A stretch of 64,000 nucleotides of DNA from Eggerthella lenta DSM 2243 (GTDB taxonomy: Bacteria > Actinomycetota > Coriobacteriia > Coriobacteriales > Eggerthellaceae): positions 1,972,180 to 2,036,179 of the forward strand of contig NC_013204.1 in the NCBI RefSeq assembly GCF_000024265.1, given 5' to 3'. The translations under genes and the position numbers were made by a program. Of the stretch, positions 8,165 to 16,724 are shown one piece after another. A model generated the notes under the pieces. That model made no database searches, was not told the DNA's origin, and worked only from the letters and a program-made list of their open reading frames with translations. How positions within the stretch are numbered: the stretch's first letter is position 1; every line of letters starts with the position of its first letter.

Positions 8165-8917
8165 CTACCCCGTCACGCGCTCGGAACGCGACAGGACGCG
8201 GATACGGCCGTCGCGGCAGTGCGACGCGAGGGTGACGCCCAGCTCCTCGGCGCGGCGCACGGCCTCGTCGGTAGCCGACTTGCGGCTGACCAGCACCGGG
8301 CAACCGGCGCGATAAGCCTTGAGGGCCATCTCGCAGCTGATGCGCCCCGTGATGAACAGCGCCTTGTCGCGCACGTCCACACGGTCGAGCCACGCCTGCC
8401 CCACCAGCTTGTCCATGGCGTTGTGCCGCCCGATGTCCTCGCGCACCAGCAGCAGCTCGTCCGAACCCGCCGCACCCAGCCCGCAGCCGTGCACGCACGC
8501 GCCGGTGTTGCGGCGCGGGCTGCGCTCGCACAGCTCCTCCATGCACGCCAGCAAGTCGTCGGCGTCGAAGCGCGCCGCCGTCTCCAACGCGCGGGGCTCG
8601 CCCGCGCGCCGCGCGTCGCGCAGAAGCGCCGACTGGGCGCACCCGGCCGACGTGACGCGGTGCAGGGGCACGTAACCTTCCTCCGCCCGCTCTCCGCTGG
8701 CCACGTACACCGCAGCCTCCTCGGGCACCTCGACCACCTCCACAAGGCTGTCGCGATCGGCGATGAGGCCCTCGGACAACAGGTAGCCCACCGCCAGCTC
8801 GGACAGCCCGAAGGGGCTTCCCTGGCTCACGGCCACAGGCACCTCGTTCAGGAAGATGCGGATGGGCCGCTCGGCCGACTCGCGCTTCGCGGGCTCGGGA
8901 CGCTCTACGATGGCCAT
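8165..8917 (-). CDS. fdhD: Formate dehydrogenase accessory sulfurtransferase
   Basis: FdhD passes sulfur from a desulfurase to the molybdenum/tungsten cofactor of formate dehydrogenase. 250 residues from the ATG at 8917 (AGAGGTAGG upstream). Family signatures include EDIGRHNAMDKLVG and GRISCEMALKA. The usual CxxC sulfur-carrying loop is replaced by TSAGCAQ, with only one cysteine. It lies four bases after fdhE and downstream of fdnGHI on the same strand, so it probably serves FdnG. Confidence 0.92.
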   Translation of the reverse strand: MAIVERPEPAKRESAERPIRIFLNEVPVAVSQGSPFGLSELAVGYLLSEGLIADRDSLVEVVEVPEEAAVYVASGERAEEGYVPLHRVTSAGCAQSALLRDARRAGEPRALETAARFDADDLLACMEELCERSPRRNTGACVHGCGLGAAGSDELLLVREDIGRHNAMDKLVGQAWLDRVDVRDKALFITGRISCEMALKAYRAGCPVLVSRKSATDEAVRRAEELGVTLASHCRDGRIRVLSRSERVTG

Positions 8918-8921
8918 CGTC

Positions 8922-9824
8922 CTACCTCTGCGCTTCCGCGGCGGCATCGGCGGCCGCGCGCTGGTACGCCACGAGGTCGAGCTTCGCCATGACCACGTCC
9001 TCCACTTCGAACGAGAACGGCGCAAGCGCGTCCTCCTCGTACACGGTGCGCGTGTAGCCGCCGCATTCGTCGCAGGTGGCCAGGCGGTGCGCCTCGTCGC
9101 CCTCGAGATTGAAATAATGCAGACGGCTCTGGTTCTGCGTGCCGCAGCGCACGCAACGCACGCGCTCGAACTCCCACGCGCAGCCGCACTGGGCGCACCA
9201 CAGGCGCTTGGCGCGTCCCTGCCCCGCAGGCGCGCCGCTCACCTGCGCCACCGCAGCTTCGCCGCCGCACACGGGGCAGCGCACGCTATGCGGCTCGTCG
9301 GCACCCGCCTCCCGACGCGCCCGCTCGACGGCCGTCGCCGGACCCTCTAGAAACGCGCGCAGGGCCAGCGCCGCCGCCATCGCGCCGATGCGGGCCGCGT
9401 CCTCGTCCATGCCGTCGTCCTCGAGCAGCTCGACGAACGACTCCACATAGGCAGCCGGGTTGCAGCCGGCGAGCGCGAGGTCGCTTGCGGCGACCATGCG
9501 CTCCCAGCTCGTGCGCGAGAGCGCCTCGCTCGTCGACGCCGCGAACCCGCCGCGCGCAGCCAGCACTTCGGCCAGCCGCTCCATCGCGCCCGCCAACGCG
9601 GCGGCCTCGATCTTCACCGGAGCATGGGAGAGCACCGGCTCCCCGTGGCGCGCCCACGTTTTCAGGCTATCGGCGTCGGGCACTTCGTAGCCGAGATCAA
9701 CATGGGAGGCCGCCTCGGCCTGAACCCCCCACAGCTCGCGGAAGAACGCGAGCCGCGAGACGTCGCCCTCGTCGAGGTTCGTACGGTACGCGGCGATGGC
9801 CGCATCGATCGCTTTGAGGTTCAT
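8922..9824 (-). CDS. fdhE: Formate dehydrogenase accessory protein FdhE
   Basis: 300 residues. FdhE proteins are needed for assembly of membrane formate dehydrogenases and bind metal through several CxxC knuckles. Four are visible in the C-terminal half: CPVCGG, CAQCGC, CVRCG and CDECGG, in the usual rubredoxin-like arrangement. The N-terminal helical part is poorly conserved, as in the family. It is followed immediately by fdhD; a repeat element and a hairpin separate it from fdnI upstream. Confidence 0.9.
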   Translation of the reverse strand: MNLKAIDAAIAAYRTNLDEGDVSRLAFFRELWGVQAEAASHVDLGYEVPDADSLKTWARHGEPVLSHAPVKIEAAALAGAMERLAEVLAARGGFAASTSEALSRTSWERMVAASDLALAGCNPAAYVESFVELLEDDGMDEDAARIGAMAAALALRAFLEGPATAVERARREAGADEPHSVRCPVCGGEAAVAQVSGAPAGQGRAKRLWCAQCGCAWEFERVRCVRCGTQNQSRLHYFNLEGDEAHRLATCDECGGYTRTVYEEDALAPFSFEVEDVVMAKLDLVAYQRAAADAAAEAQR

Positions 9825-9861
9825 GGATTCCTTTCCTATCTGAACGGGCGGAACGCCCTTT

Positions 9862-9981
9862 TTGTCATCCTGAGCGCAGGCCGGAGTCGAAGGATCCCGC
9901 GCGGCGATAGCCGCGGCGCTTCCAGCTGGCGCCGCGCGGGATCCTTCGACTCCGCGCTTCGCGCTCCGCTCAGGATGACAA
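9862..9981. repeat. GTCATCCTGAGCG palindromic intergenic repeat, copy 1
   Basis: About 120 bp beginning TTGTCATCCTGAGCG and ending with its reverse complement. Inner arms GAAGGATCCCGCGCGGCG and GCCGCGCGGGATCCTTC flank GCTTCCAGCTGGC. It matches copies at 19588-19677 and 42728-42849. It can fold into one long hairpin. Confidence 0.8.
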
Positions 9982-10018
9982 CCCGGGAGCGTCCGGTCGG
10001 GTTACCCACCCGGCGCCC

Positions 10019-10043
10019 GTGCCGCCGCGATTCGCGGCGGCAC
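10019..10043 (-). terminator. Terminator hairpin after fdnGHI
   Basis: 11-bp perfect stem GTGCCGCCGCG/CGCGGCGGCAC around a 3-nt loop, 18 bases beyond the fdnI stop. Confidence 0.6.
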
Positions 10044-10061
10044 GAACGGGTCGCCGCGCTT

Positions 10062-10829
10062 TTACTTCGTCTTCTCCACCACGTTCTCGCCCGTGGCGAT
10101 CTCCTTGCGGGCCCAGTGGCCCCAGTGGTACAGGGCGTCGGACTCGGACACCGTGCCGTCGCCGAACATGAGCTTCGCCGTGCCGCGGTACGGCTGGAAG
10201 ATGCCGGCGCCCAGGAAGATGTGCGCCAGGCCGAACACCGCGATCAGCAGAAAGCCTATGTCGTGCAGGAACAGGGTCACGCCGTGCACGCCCGCACCGA
10301 AATCGAACAGCGTCGTGCCCAGCAGAAGGATGATGCCCGTGATGCCCATGAGCGCTCCGGCGAACCACAGCATGCCGTCGGCGAAACGCTGGCCGCTCTT
10401 GACCTCGCGCTGGTCGGGCATGTGGATCCACTTGGCCATGAACAGGTACGGGAAGAACAGCATCATCCACTTCTTGTCGTCGGAATCCCAACGATCGAAC
10501 AGGTTCTTGAAGATGTGCGCCACGCCCTTCGGAGCCAGCAGGGCGCTGATCAGTGGCACCGCGACGAACACGACGCCGATGATGCGATGCGACATGCGGA
10601 TGGCGAACACCGTGTCCGCGCCGACAGCGGCCGCGAGGGCCGGAACGAACACGAACAGGCCGGAGATGCACAGCAGGATGCACGCCGCGATGGTGATGCC
10701 GTGCGTCAAGCGCGCCTGCAGCGAGTGGCGCTTGATGTAGCGTTCCTTGCCGCTGGCTGCCATGCTTGCCAAGAACGCCTGGTTCTTGGCGGCTTCCTCA
10801 GCGGAAACCTTGACGGGTCCCTTGCTCAT
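10062..10829 (-). CDS. fdnI: Formate dehydrogenase gamma subunit, membrane cytochrome b
   Basis: 255 residues. Anchors the formate dehydrogenase and passes electrons to menaquinone through haem b. Four hydrophobic spans are visible (about 50-72, 82-104, 158-180 and 195-220). Histidines in SLQARLTHG, RMSHRIIGV and LHDIGF are candidate haem ligands. The start overlaps the fdnH stop by four bases. Confidence 0.9.
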   Translation of the reverse strand: MSKGPVKVSAEEAAKNQAFLASMAASGKERYIKRHSLQARLTHGITIAACILLCISGLFVFVPALAAAVGADTVFAIRMSHRIIGVVFVAVPLISALLAPKGVAHIFKNLFDRWDSDDKKWMMLFFPYLFMAKWIHMPDQREVKSGQRFADGMLWFAGALMGITGIILLLGTTLFDFGAGVHGVTLFLHDIGFLLIAVFGLAHIFLGAGIFQPYRGTAKLMFGDGTVSESDALYHWGHWARKEIATGENVVEKTK

Positions 10830-11749
10830 CGGTTGCCTCCCTTCTTGCCCGGAAGGTTCTCGGTGATATGCTCCATCACCGTCTCCTCGTCCTGGCCGTC
10901 GCCGTGCTTGACGACCTCTCCGGTGTCGACGGAGATCGTGTCGTCCGTCTCGGGGTTGTACGCCAGCTTGTCGCGCTTGTAGCCGATGCCCAGCACGAAC
11001 ATGGCCGCCAAGCCGGCAACCGTGAGGCCCGTGACGGCGCCCGTGACCGGCTTCATGATCTGGGTCAGGCCGACCATCGGGTTGACCTGCGGGTCGACGA
11101 CCTGGCCGTGCGCTTCCACGCCGTGCTTCAGCACCTGGATCACGTGAAGGCCGCCCACCTCGTCCTCACCGTACAAGGCGGCGTCCGCATAGCCCTTGCC
11201 GTGCAGGTAGTCCACGCGTTCCCGGGCGATGGAAAGCATCTCCTCGCGATCGCCGAACATGAGCGCCTGCGGTTGACAGGTGGTCACGCACGCCGGAGCC
11301 AGGCCCTGCTCGACGCGGTCGAGGCATCCGGTGCACTTGTTGATCTTGCTCGTGTCGCCGTGGTATTGCGGCACGTCGAACGGGCAGGCCGTGGAGCAGT
11401 ACCTGCAGCCGATGCACTTGGACTCGTCCACGCTGACGAAACCGGTGGCCTCATCCTTCTTCAGCGCCCCGCCAGGACAGATGGTGGCGCAGGGGGCGTC
11501 GGTGCAGTGCTGGCACGAGCGGCGCCCGAAGGCCCACTTCACGCCCTTGTCGCCACCGGCCTCCTCATGGAAGCTGATCAGCAGGCGCGTGTCGCCGTTC
11601 AAATCCATCGGGCTTTGGTACGAGCCCGTGGAAGGGTTCCCGTTCTTCTCGAGAGTGGACGGCAGGCCGTTCCAGCACTTGCAGGCCACCTGGCAGCCGC
11701 GGCACGCGGTGCAGCGGGAGGAGTCGAACAATATGGCTTTCTCACTCAT
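10826..11749 (-). CDS. fdnH: Formate dehydrogenase beta subunit, four-cluster ferredoxin
   Basis: 307 residues. Relays electrons from FdnG to the cytochrome. Four cysteine groups are visible: CTACRGCQVACKC near residue 15, CQHCTDAPCATICPG, CIGCRYCSTACPF, and CTGC with CVTTCQPQA. A single C-terminal membrane helix (VTGLTVAGLAAMFVLGIGY) tethers it. It starts 12 bases after fdnG and overlaps fdnI, so the three are translated together. Confidence 0.94.
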   Translation of the reverse strand: MSEKAILFDSSRCTACRGCQVACKCWNGLPSTLEKNGNPSTGSYQSPMDLNGDTRLLISFHEEAGGDKGVKWAFGRRSCQHCTDAPCATICPGGALKKDEATGFVSVDESKCIGCRYCSTACPFDVPQYHGDTSKINKCTGCLDRVEQGLAPACVTTCQPQALMFGDREEMLSIARERVDYLHGKGYADAALYGEDEVGGLHVIQVLKHGVEAHGQVVDPQVNPMVGLTQIMKPVTGAVTGLTVAGLAAMFVLGIGYKRDKLAYNPETDDTISVDTGEVVKHGDGQDEETVMEHITENLPGKKGGNR

Positions 11750-11761
11750 AGCTCACCCCTC

Positions 11762-14700
11762 CTATGCCTTCTCGATGTCGACGAGGAACGCCTTGTACTC
11801 GGGCACCCAGCAGTTCGGGTCGCCCACGTTCGGCGGCAGGTCGTTGACGATGTCTCCGGTGGCGAAGTCGCCCGCCCAGCCGAAGTGGTGCGTCATGCCC
11901 ACCTGGTGCACGGTCTCGCCGTTCACCTTGAACGGCTTAAAGCGAGGCGTGACCAGCGCCATGACCTCGACCGACCCGCGGTTGTTGAACACGCGGACGC
12001 GCTCGCCGTTCTCGATGCCCTTTTCGGCCGCCAGTTCCACCGACATCTCGACGAACTGCTCGGGCATGGCCTCGTTGAGGGCCGGGCACGTGCGGGTCTG
12101 GCCGCCGGTCTGCCAATGCTCGGTGACCGAATAGGTGGTCACCGCGATGGGGTACTGGCTGCGGTCGCCGCGCTTGACCGACTCGAACTCGGCGAAGCGC
12201 ACGCACGGCGAGTTCTGCCGTCCGTTCAGCTTGTTGTCCGCCGGGCTCTCGAAGGGCTCGTAGTGCTCGGGCAAAGGACCGTCGCCCATGCCGTAGCTCT
12301 CCAGGCGCGCGTTCTGCTCCCACAGCATCATGAACGCCTTGTTGTTGGGCGGCACGGGCGTGCCGTTCGACACGGCCACGAAGTCGCCGACGTCGTTCTG
12401 CACCCACTTCTCGCCCGTCCATTCGACCAGCACCCGGTTCGGGTTCCAGGGCTTGCCTTCCAGATCCGCCGAGGCGCGGTTGTAGATGATGCGACGGTTG
12501 AGCGGCCAAGCGAACGACCACTTGGGATGCAGGCCCAGCCCCGTCGGGTCGTCGGCGACGCGGCTGCCGATGGCCTGCTCGGCCGGGTCGAGCGGAGCGT
12601 CGTTGTTGGCCCAGAAGCCGGTGTAGATCCACATGCCGCAGGCCGTGGAGCCGTCGGCCTTGAGGTTCGCGAACGTGCTCAGCAAATCGGGCGCGCCGTT
12701 CTCGAAGCCGCCCTCGGCGTAGTTGTAGCCGTTGAGGGCCCAGGCCACGGGGCGCGGGTCGATCTTGCCGTCAACGTAGTAGTCCCACTTCGTGTTGACG
12801 ACGGGCTCGGGAGCCACACCGTCTTCCTTCTTGTACAGGTCGACGATGGCCTTCCACAACACGTCGCAGATCTCGTAGTCGGGCTTGGCGTCTTCCCACG
12901 GCTCGACGGCCTGGTAGCGCCACTGCAGCCAGCGGCCAGAGTTCAGGATGGTGCCCGGCTTCTCGTAGATCAGCGCCGCGGGCAGGAAGTACACCGTGGT
13001 GTCGATGTCGGCGGCGTTCATGTCGGGGGCCTTCCAGAAGGTGGCGGACTCCGTCTCCACCCAGTCGGCCACCACGAGCCAGTCGAGGTTCGCCATGGCG
13101 CGGCGCACGTTGCTCGCGTTCGGCGCCGAGTGGCAGGGGTTCATGCCCCAGTTGAAGTAGCCCTTGATGATACCCTGGCTCATCAGCTCGAACGAGCCGA
13201 TGATGGAGTAGTCGGGGCTCTTCGGCACCTTCGGCCACCAGTCGTAGCCGTAGTCGTTCTCCACCGTGGCCGCGTCGCCGAACCATTCCTTCAGCGCGGA
13301 GACGATGAACTTCGGCTTGTTGGTGTAGTAACCGTCCGCGTACGTCTCCTTCTCGCACCATTTGCGCAGAGACGGCGTGCCGTACTCGGTGGGCCAGTTC
13401 AGGTAGCCGGGCTGGTTCGCCACGAGCATGCCCATGTCGGTGGCGCCCTGCACGTTCGGCTCGCCGCGCAGCGCGTTCACGCCGCCGCCGGCCACGCCGA
13501 CGTTGCCCAGCAGAAGCTGCAGGATGCCCATGGAGCGGCAGTTCTGCGCGCCGTAGGTGTGCTGCGTCTGGCCGAGTGCGTACAGGATGGTACCGGACTT
13601 GTCGGGAGCGCCGGTGGCCGCGTAGGTGGCGTACACCTTCTCCAAAAGCTCCTTGTCCATGCCGCACGTGGCGGACACGGTGTCCAGGTCGTAGCGTGAA
13701 TAGTGCTTCTTCATCTGCTGGAACACGCACATCGGGTCCTGCAGGGTCATGTCGCGCTTCGGCACTTCGACGGTGGGAGGCGTGAACTCGGGCACGCCCT
13801 CGGCCTTGGCCCAGGCGTAGGCGCCGCCCTCCGAGGTGTCCCACTCCTTCGTAGACTCCACCTGGTAGTGCCAGGTCTTCGCGTCGTAGGTGGCGCTGTC
13901 CTTGTCGAAGCCCGAGAAGATGCCCGTCTCCACGTCGAAGGAGTACTCCTCGTCCAACAGGTAGGACGCGTTCGTGTAGTTCAGCACGTACTCGTGCTGC
14001 CACAGGTCATGCTCGAGAATGTAGTTAAACAGACCGCCGTAGAAAGCGATGTCGGTGCCCGAGCGGATAGGACAGTAGATGTCCGCCATCTCGGCCGAGC
14101 GCGTGTAGCGCGGATCGACGACGATCCACGTGGCGCCGTTGTCAAGCGCCCTCTGCACCCACTTCGACGAAACGGGGTGGTTCTCGACGTTGTTGGAGCC
14201 GATCGTCAAGATGACGTCGGCGTTCTGCATGTCGCAATAGTGGTTCGTCATCGAACCGCGACCGAATGTTGCTGCCAGACCGGCAACCGTGGGGCTGTGT
14301 CAAACACGAGCCTGGTTGTCGATGGCTATCACCCCTAGCGACCGCATCATCTTGTTGATGAGGTACTCTTCCTCGGAGTTCTGCTGGCTGCCGCCCAAGC
14401 TGGCGATGCCGTGGCAACGGTTGACCGTGATGCCGTTGGACACCGTCTCGAACGTGGCGTCGCGCGTGTCCTTGACCCAACGCGCGATCTCGGCGACGGC
14501 GTCGTCCCAGGTGATATCCTCCCACTCGGAGGCGCCGGGGCGTCGAACCATCGGACGGGTCCTGCGGTTCGGGTTCTTGATCACCTCGCGCGTGGCGGGA
14601 TCCACCACGTTGCGCAGCTGGAACATCGTGGCGCCCTTCGGGCACAGGCCGCCCTGGTTGACCGGATGGTCGGGGTCGCCTTCGATGTTGATCAGCTCGC

Positions 14701-14899
14701 CGTCGCGGGTGGAGCAGATCACGCCGCAACCGCCGGAGCAGTAGCAGCAGATGTTCGTGTACTCCTCCGTGTTCACGAGCTTCCAGTCGGCTGCGGGCTC
14801 GACCGCCAGCGCCTCCGACTGTGAGGACAGCTCGAACGCCATGGTAGTGGCGAACGCTGCGCCGGCGGCTTTGAAAAAGCCCCTGCGTGACAGATTCAT
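11762..14899 (-). CDS. fdnG: Formate dehydrogenase catalytic subunit with selenocysteine (UGA at 14300-14302)
   Basis: 1045 residues when the in-frame UGA is read as Sec200. Oxidises formate at a bis-MGD molybdenum or tungsten centre outside the membrane. The start at 14899 (GGAG upstream) gives a Tat signal, NLSRRGFFKAAG. Cys51, Cys54, Cys58 and Cys86 bind a [4Fe-4S] cluster. The context ARV-U-HSPTVAGLA is the classical formate dehydrogenase Sec site. Just after UGA is a hairpin (GTTGC/GCAAC) presenting GGTCT, like the E. coli fdhF/fdnG SECIS. The reading frame on both sides is the same, so this is not a pseudogene. selA, selB, selD and tRNA-Sec lie within 12 kb. Confidence 0.96.
14268..14302 (-). 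promoter_or_regulatory. Bacterial SECIS element of fdnG
   Basis: UGA followed 12 bases later by stem GTTGC (14283-14287) and GCAAC (14268-14272), with GGTCT in the loop. SelB is expected to bind it and direct Sec insertion at codon 200. Confidence 0.85.
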
Positions 14900-15093
14900 G
14901 TCCTCGTTCTCCTTCCTTCTTGTCTTCTCGTCCCTTGAGAACCTCATGCGCCCGAAACCAGCGGGAGAACGTCGCCGAGGGCATGGGGAGACGTCGTCCT
15001 GCTCGTGGTACCGGTACATGCATGCCGTGGCCGAGTCGGCAGCCCTCCACCGCTCGACCGCCGCAATCCTAACAAGCACCATCGGATGCGACA

Positions 15094-15110
15094 TCATCAG
15101 TTTCTGATGA
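15094..15110. promoter_or_regulatory. Palindrome upstream of fdnG, possible operator
   Basis: Perfect 7-bp arms TCATCAG/CTGATGA separated by TTT, about 195 bp before fdnG. The regulator is unknown. Confidence 0.3.
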
Positions 15111-15320
15111 GGCGACCCGTTTTATGCGCAAAGTCCCGTGATCTATTCGAGAATATTCGGTAAACGTCATACTTCCCCTTGAAGAGGCAAAACGAACGGT
15201 CGCTTTCCGGCTGCGAACGGCATAGGCGGTTCCGGCGAACGGCCAGCGCGATCCGGGTACGGCACCGAAGGTGGGATGCATGACGCCTTGGAGGCGGGAC
15301 GAACGGCCGACGGGACGGAC

Positions 15321-15329
15321 TGCTATACT
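15321..15329 (+). promoter_or_regulatory. Extended -10 promoter of selD
   Basis: TGC followed by TATACT, with no good -35 box; it would give a leader of about 33 bases. Confidence 0.5.
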
Positions 15330-15368
15330 GCGAGAAACGACCGATTCGTCGCATGCGAAAGGAGTCCC

Positions 15369-16424
15369 ATGAGCGAGACAGAGCGCATTCGTCTCACCCG
15401 CCTTACCGAGAAGGGCGGTTGAGCGGCGAAGTGGGGTCCGGGAGACCTCGAAGAGATACTGAAGGACATCGCGCCGCCGCCCGACGCAGATTTGCTGCTG
15501 GGCTTCGACACGTCCGACGACGCCGCCGTCTACCGTCTGAACGACGACACGGCCGCGGTGCTGACGCTCGATTTCTTCACCCCGGTGGTGGACGACCCCT
15601 ACGAGTTCGGCGCCATCGCCGCGGCGAATGCGCTGTCCGACGTGTTCGCCATGGGGGCGAAGCCTCTGACGGCGCTCAACATCCTCGCGTTCCCGTGCAG
15701 CCTGGGCACCGACGTGGTGGCCGACGTGCTGCGCGGCGGCGCCGACAAGGTGCGCGAGGCGGGCGCGTTCGTGGTGGGCGGCCACTCCATCGAGGACGAC
15801 GAGCCGAAGTACGGCCTGTCGGTGTTCGGCACCGTGCACCCCGACTGCATCGTGCGCAACGGCGGCGCACAGCCGGGCGACGCGCTGTTCTACACGAAGG
15901 TCCTCGGCTCGGGGATCATGAACTCGGCGTTCCGGGCCGGCTTCGAAGACGACGAGGGCATGCGCCCCGTCATCGCGTCCATGATGGAGCTCAACAAGGC
16001 GGGCTCCGAGGCGATGGCGGCCGCGCACGTGCACGCCGCCACCGACGTGACGGGCTTCGGGTTGGCCGGGCACCTCCACGAGATGCTGGACGCCTCGGAC
16101 GCGTCGGCCGAGCTCGTCTGGGACGACCTGCCGCTGTTCGAGGGCGTCTACCGGTATTCCTGCGACTTCTGCCGCCCCGCCAAGACGTTCGGCATCATCG
16201 ACTGGGCGCGCGCCTTCGTGAGGCAGGGCGGCCTCGGAGACGAGGAGTTCGAGAACCGCATGGGCGTGCTGTGCGACCCGCAGACGTCCGGCGGCCTGCT
16301 GGTGGCCGTGGCGCCCGACGAGGCCGACGAGTTCGCGCGCGCGTTCGAAGCGGCCGCCGGTCGCGCGCCCGCGCTGATCGGCCATGTTCGCGACGGCGCG
16401 GCGGGCGAGATCAGCATGAAGTAG
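15369..16424 (+). CDS. selD: Selenide, water dikinase; itself a selenoprotein (UGA at 15420-15422)
   Basis: Makes selenophosphate from selenide and ATP, the selenium donor for tRNA-Sec. 351 residues when the UGA is read as Sec18. The N-terminus is MSETERIRLTRLTEKGG-U-AAKWGPGDL, where other SelD proteins have the catalytic Cys/Sec followed by the nucleotide-binding Lys. GFDTSDDAAVY, FFTPVVDDPYEFG and VVGGHSIED are standard SelD segments. Starting after the UGA would remove the catalytic residue. A SECIS-like hairpin lies ten bases past the UGA. A 14-bp hairpin follows the stop. Confidence 0.96.
15420..15449 (+). promoter_or_regulatory. SECIS-like hairpin of selD
   Basis: UGA, a ten-base gap, then stem GGGGTC/GACCTC (15433-15438 and 15444-15449, one G-U pair) with loop CGGGA. 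It differs in loop sequence from the fdnG element. Confidence 0.7.
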
Positions 16425-16456
16425 GGCCGCATCGCCCCGAAGGGGGCGATGCGGCC
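16425..16456 (+). terminator. Hairpin after selD
   Basis: Perfect 14-bp stem GGCCGCATCGCCCC/GGGGCGATGCGGCC with loop GAAG, directly after the selD stop. No T-tract. Confidence 0.6.
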
Positions 16457-16480
16457 GGCGGACGTTGCACGGGAAAGGCT

Positions 16481-16683
16481 ATGTCCTTAACTTATGCGCA
16501 CCTTCGCCATTGAAAACCCCGGGAAAGCGCCATGTTCGCGACTTATGCGCACCTGCCGAGACGTCGAACGGACGAAAGTACGCCTCGGTTAATTTCCGAC
16601 CTGCGTTTTTAAAGCACGTAGCACGCGAAGGCGACGCAAACGGGCGATTCGGCATGGCGGAAGCGCACATAAGTCGAGGACAT
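16481..16683. repeat. Three copies of an ACTTATGYGC motif
   Basis: Copies at 16481-16510 and 16532-16557 (plus) and 16653-16683 (minus orientation) share a start like ATGTCC and ACTTATG[CT]GC. This fills most of the 268-bp gap between selD and the convergent activase gene, which otherwise holds nothing recognisable. Each copy also opens a tiny ORF beginning M-[SF]-x-T-Y, which may be coincidental. Confidence 0.5.
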
Positions 16684-16724
16684 GGGCGAAATGGACCGAT
16701 TCCGCGGCAGAAAGCCGACGCGGC

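Larger units (their letters stand above)
14900..15368. other. Divergent intergenic region between fdnG and selD
   Basis: No credible gene in 469 bp. On the fdnG side is a palindrome, TCATCAG-TTT-CTGATGA (15094-15110). On the selD side is an extended -10 box. No other elements are assigned. Confidence 0.6.

Noticed and set aside
10868-13699. Very long plus-strand open frame opposite fdnH and fdnG
   Set aside because: Antisense shadow of GC-rich coding sequence; composition rich in His/Arg/Val/Ala with no domain, and the opposite strand has clear homology.
14252-14299. Apparent frameshift or gene break inside fdnG
   Set aside because: The frame is the same on both sides; the break is a UGA in the known Sec context with a SECIS hairpin.
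15492-16424. selD starting after the UGA
   Set aside because: It would remove the catalytic Sec and the nucleotide-binding Lys; the upstream in-frame ATG gives the family N-terminus.
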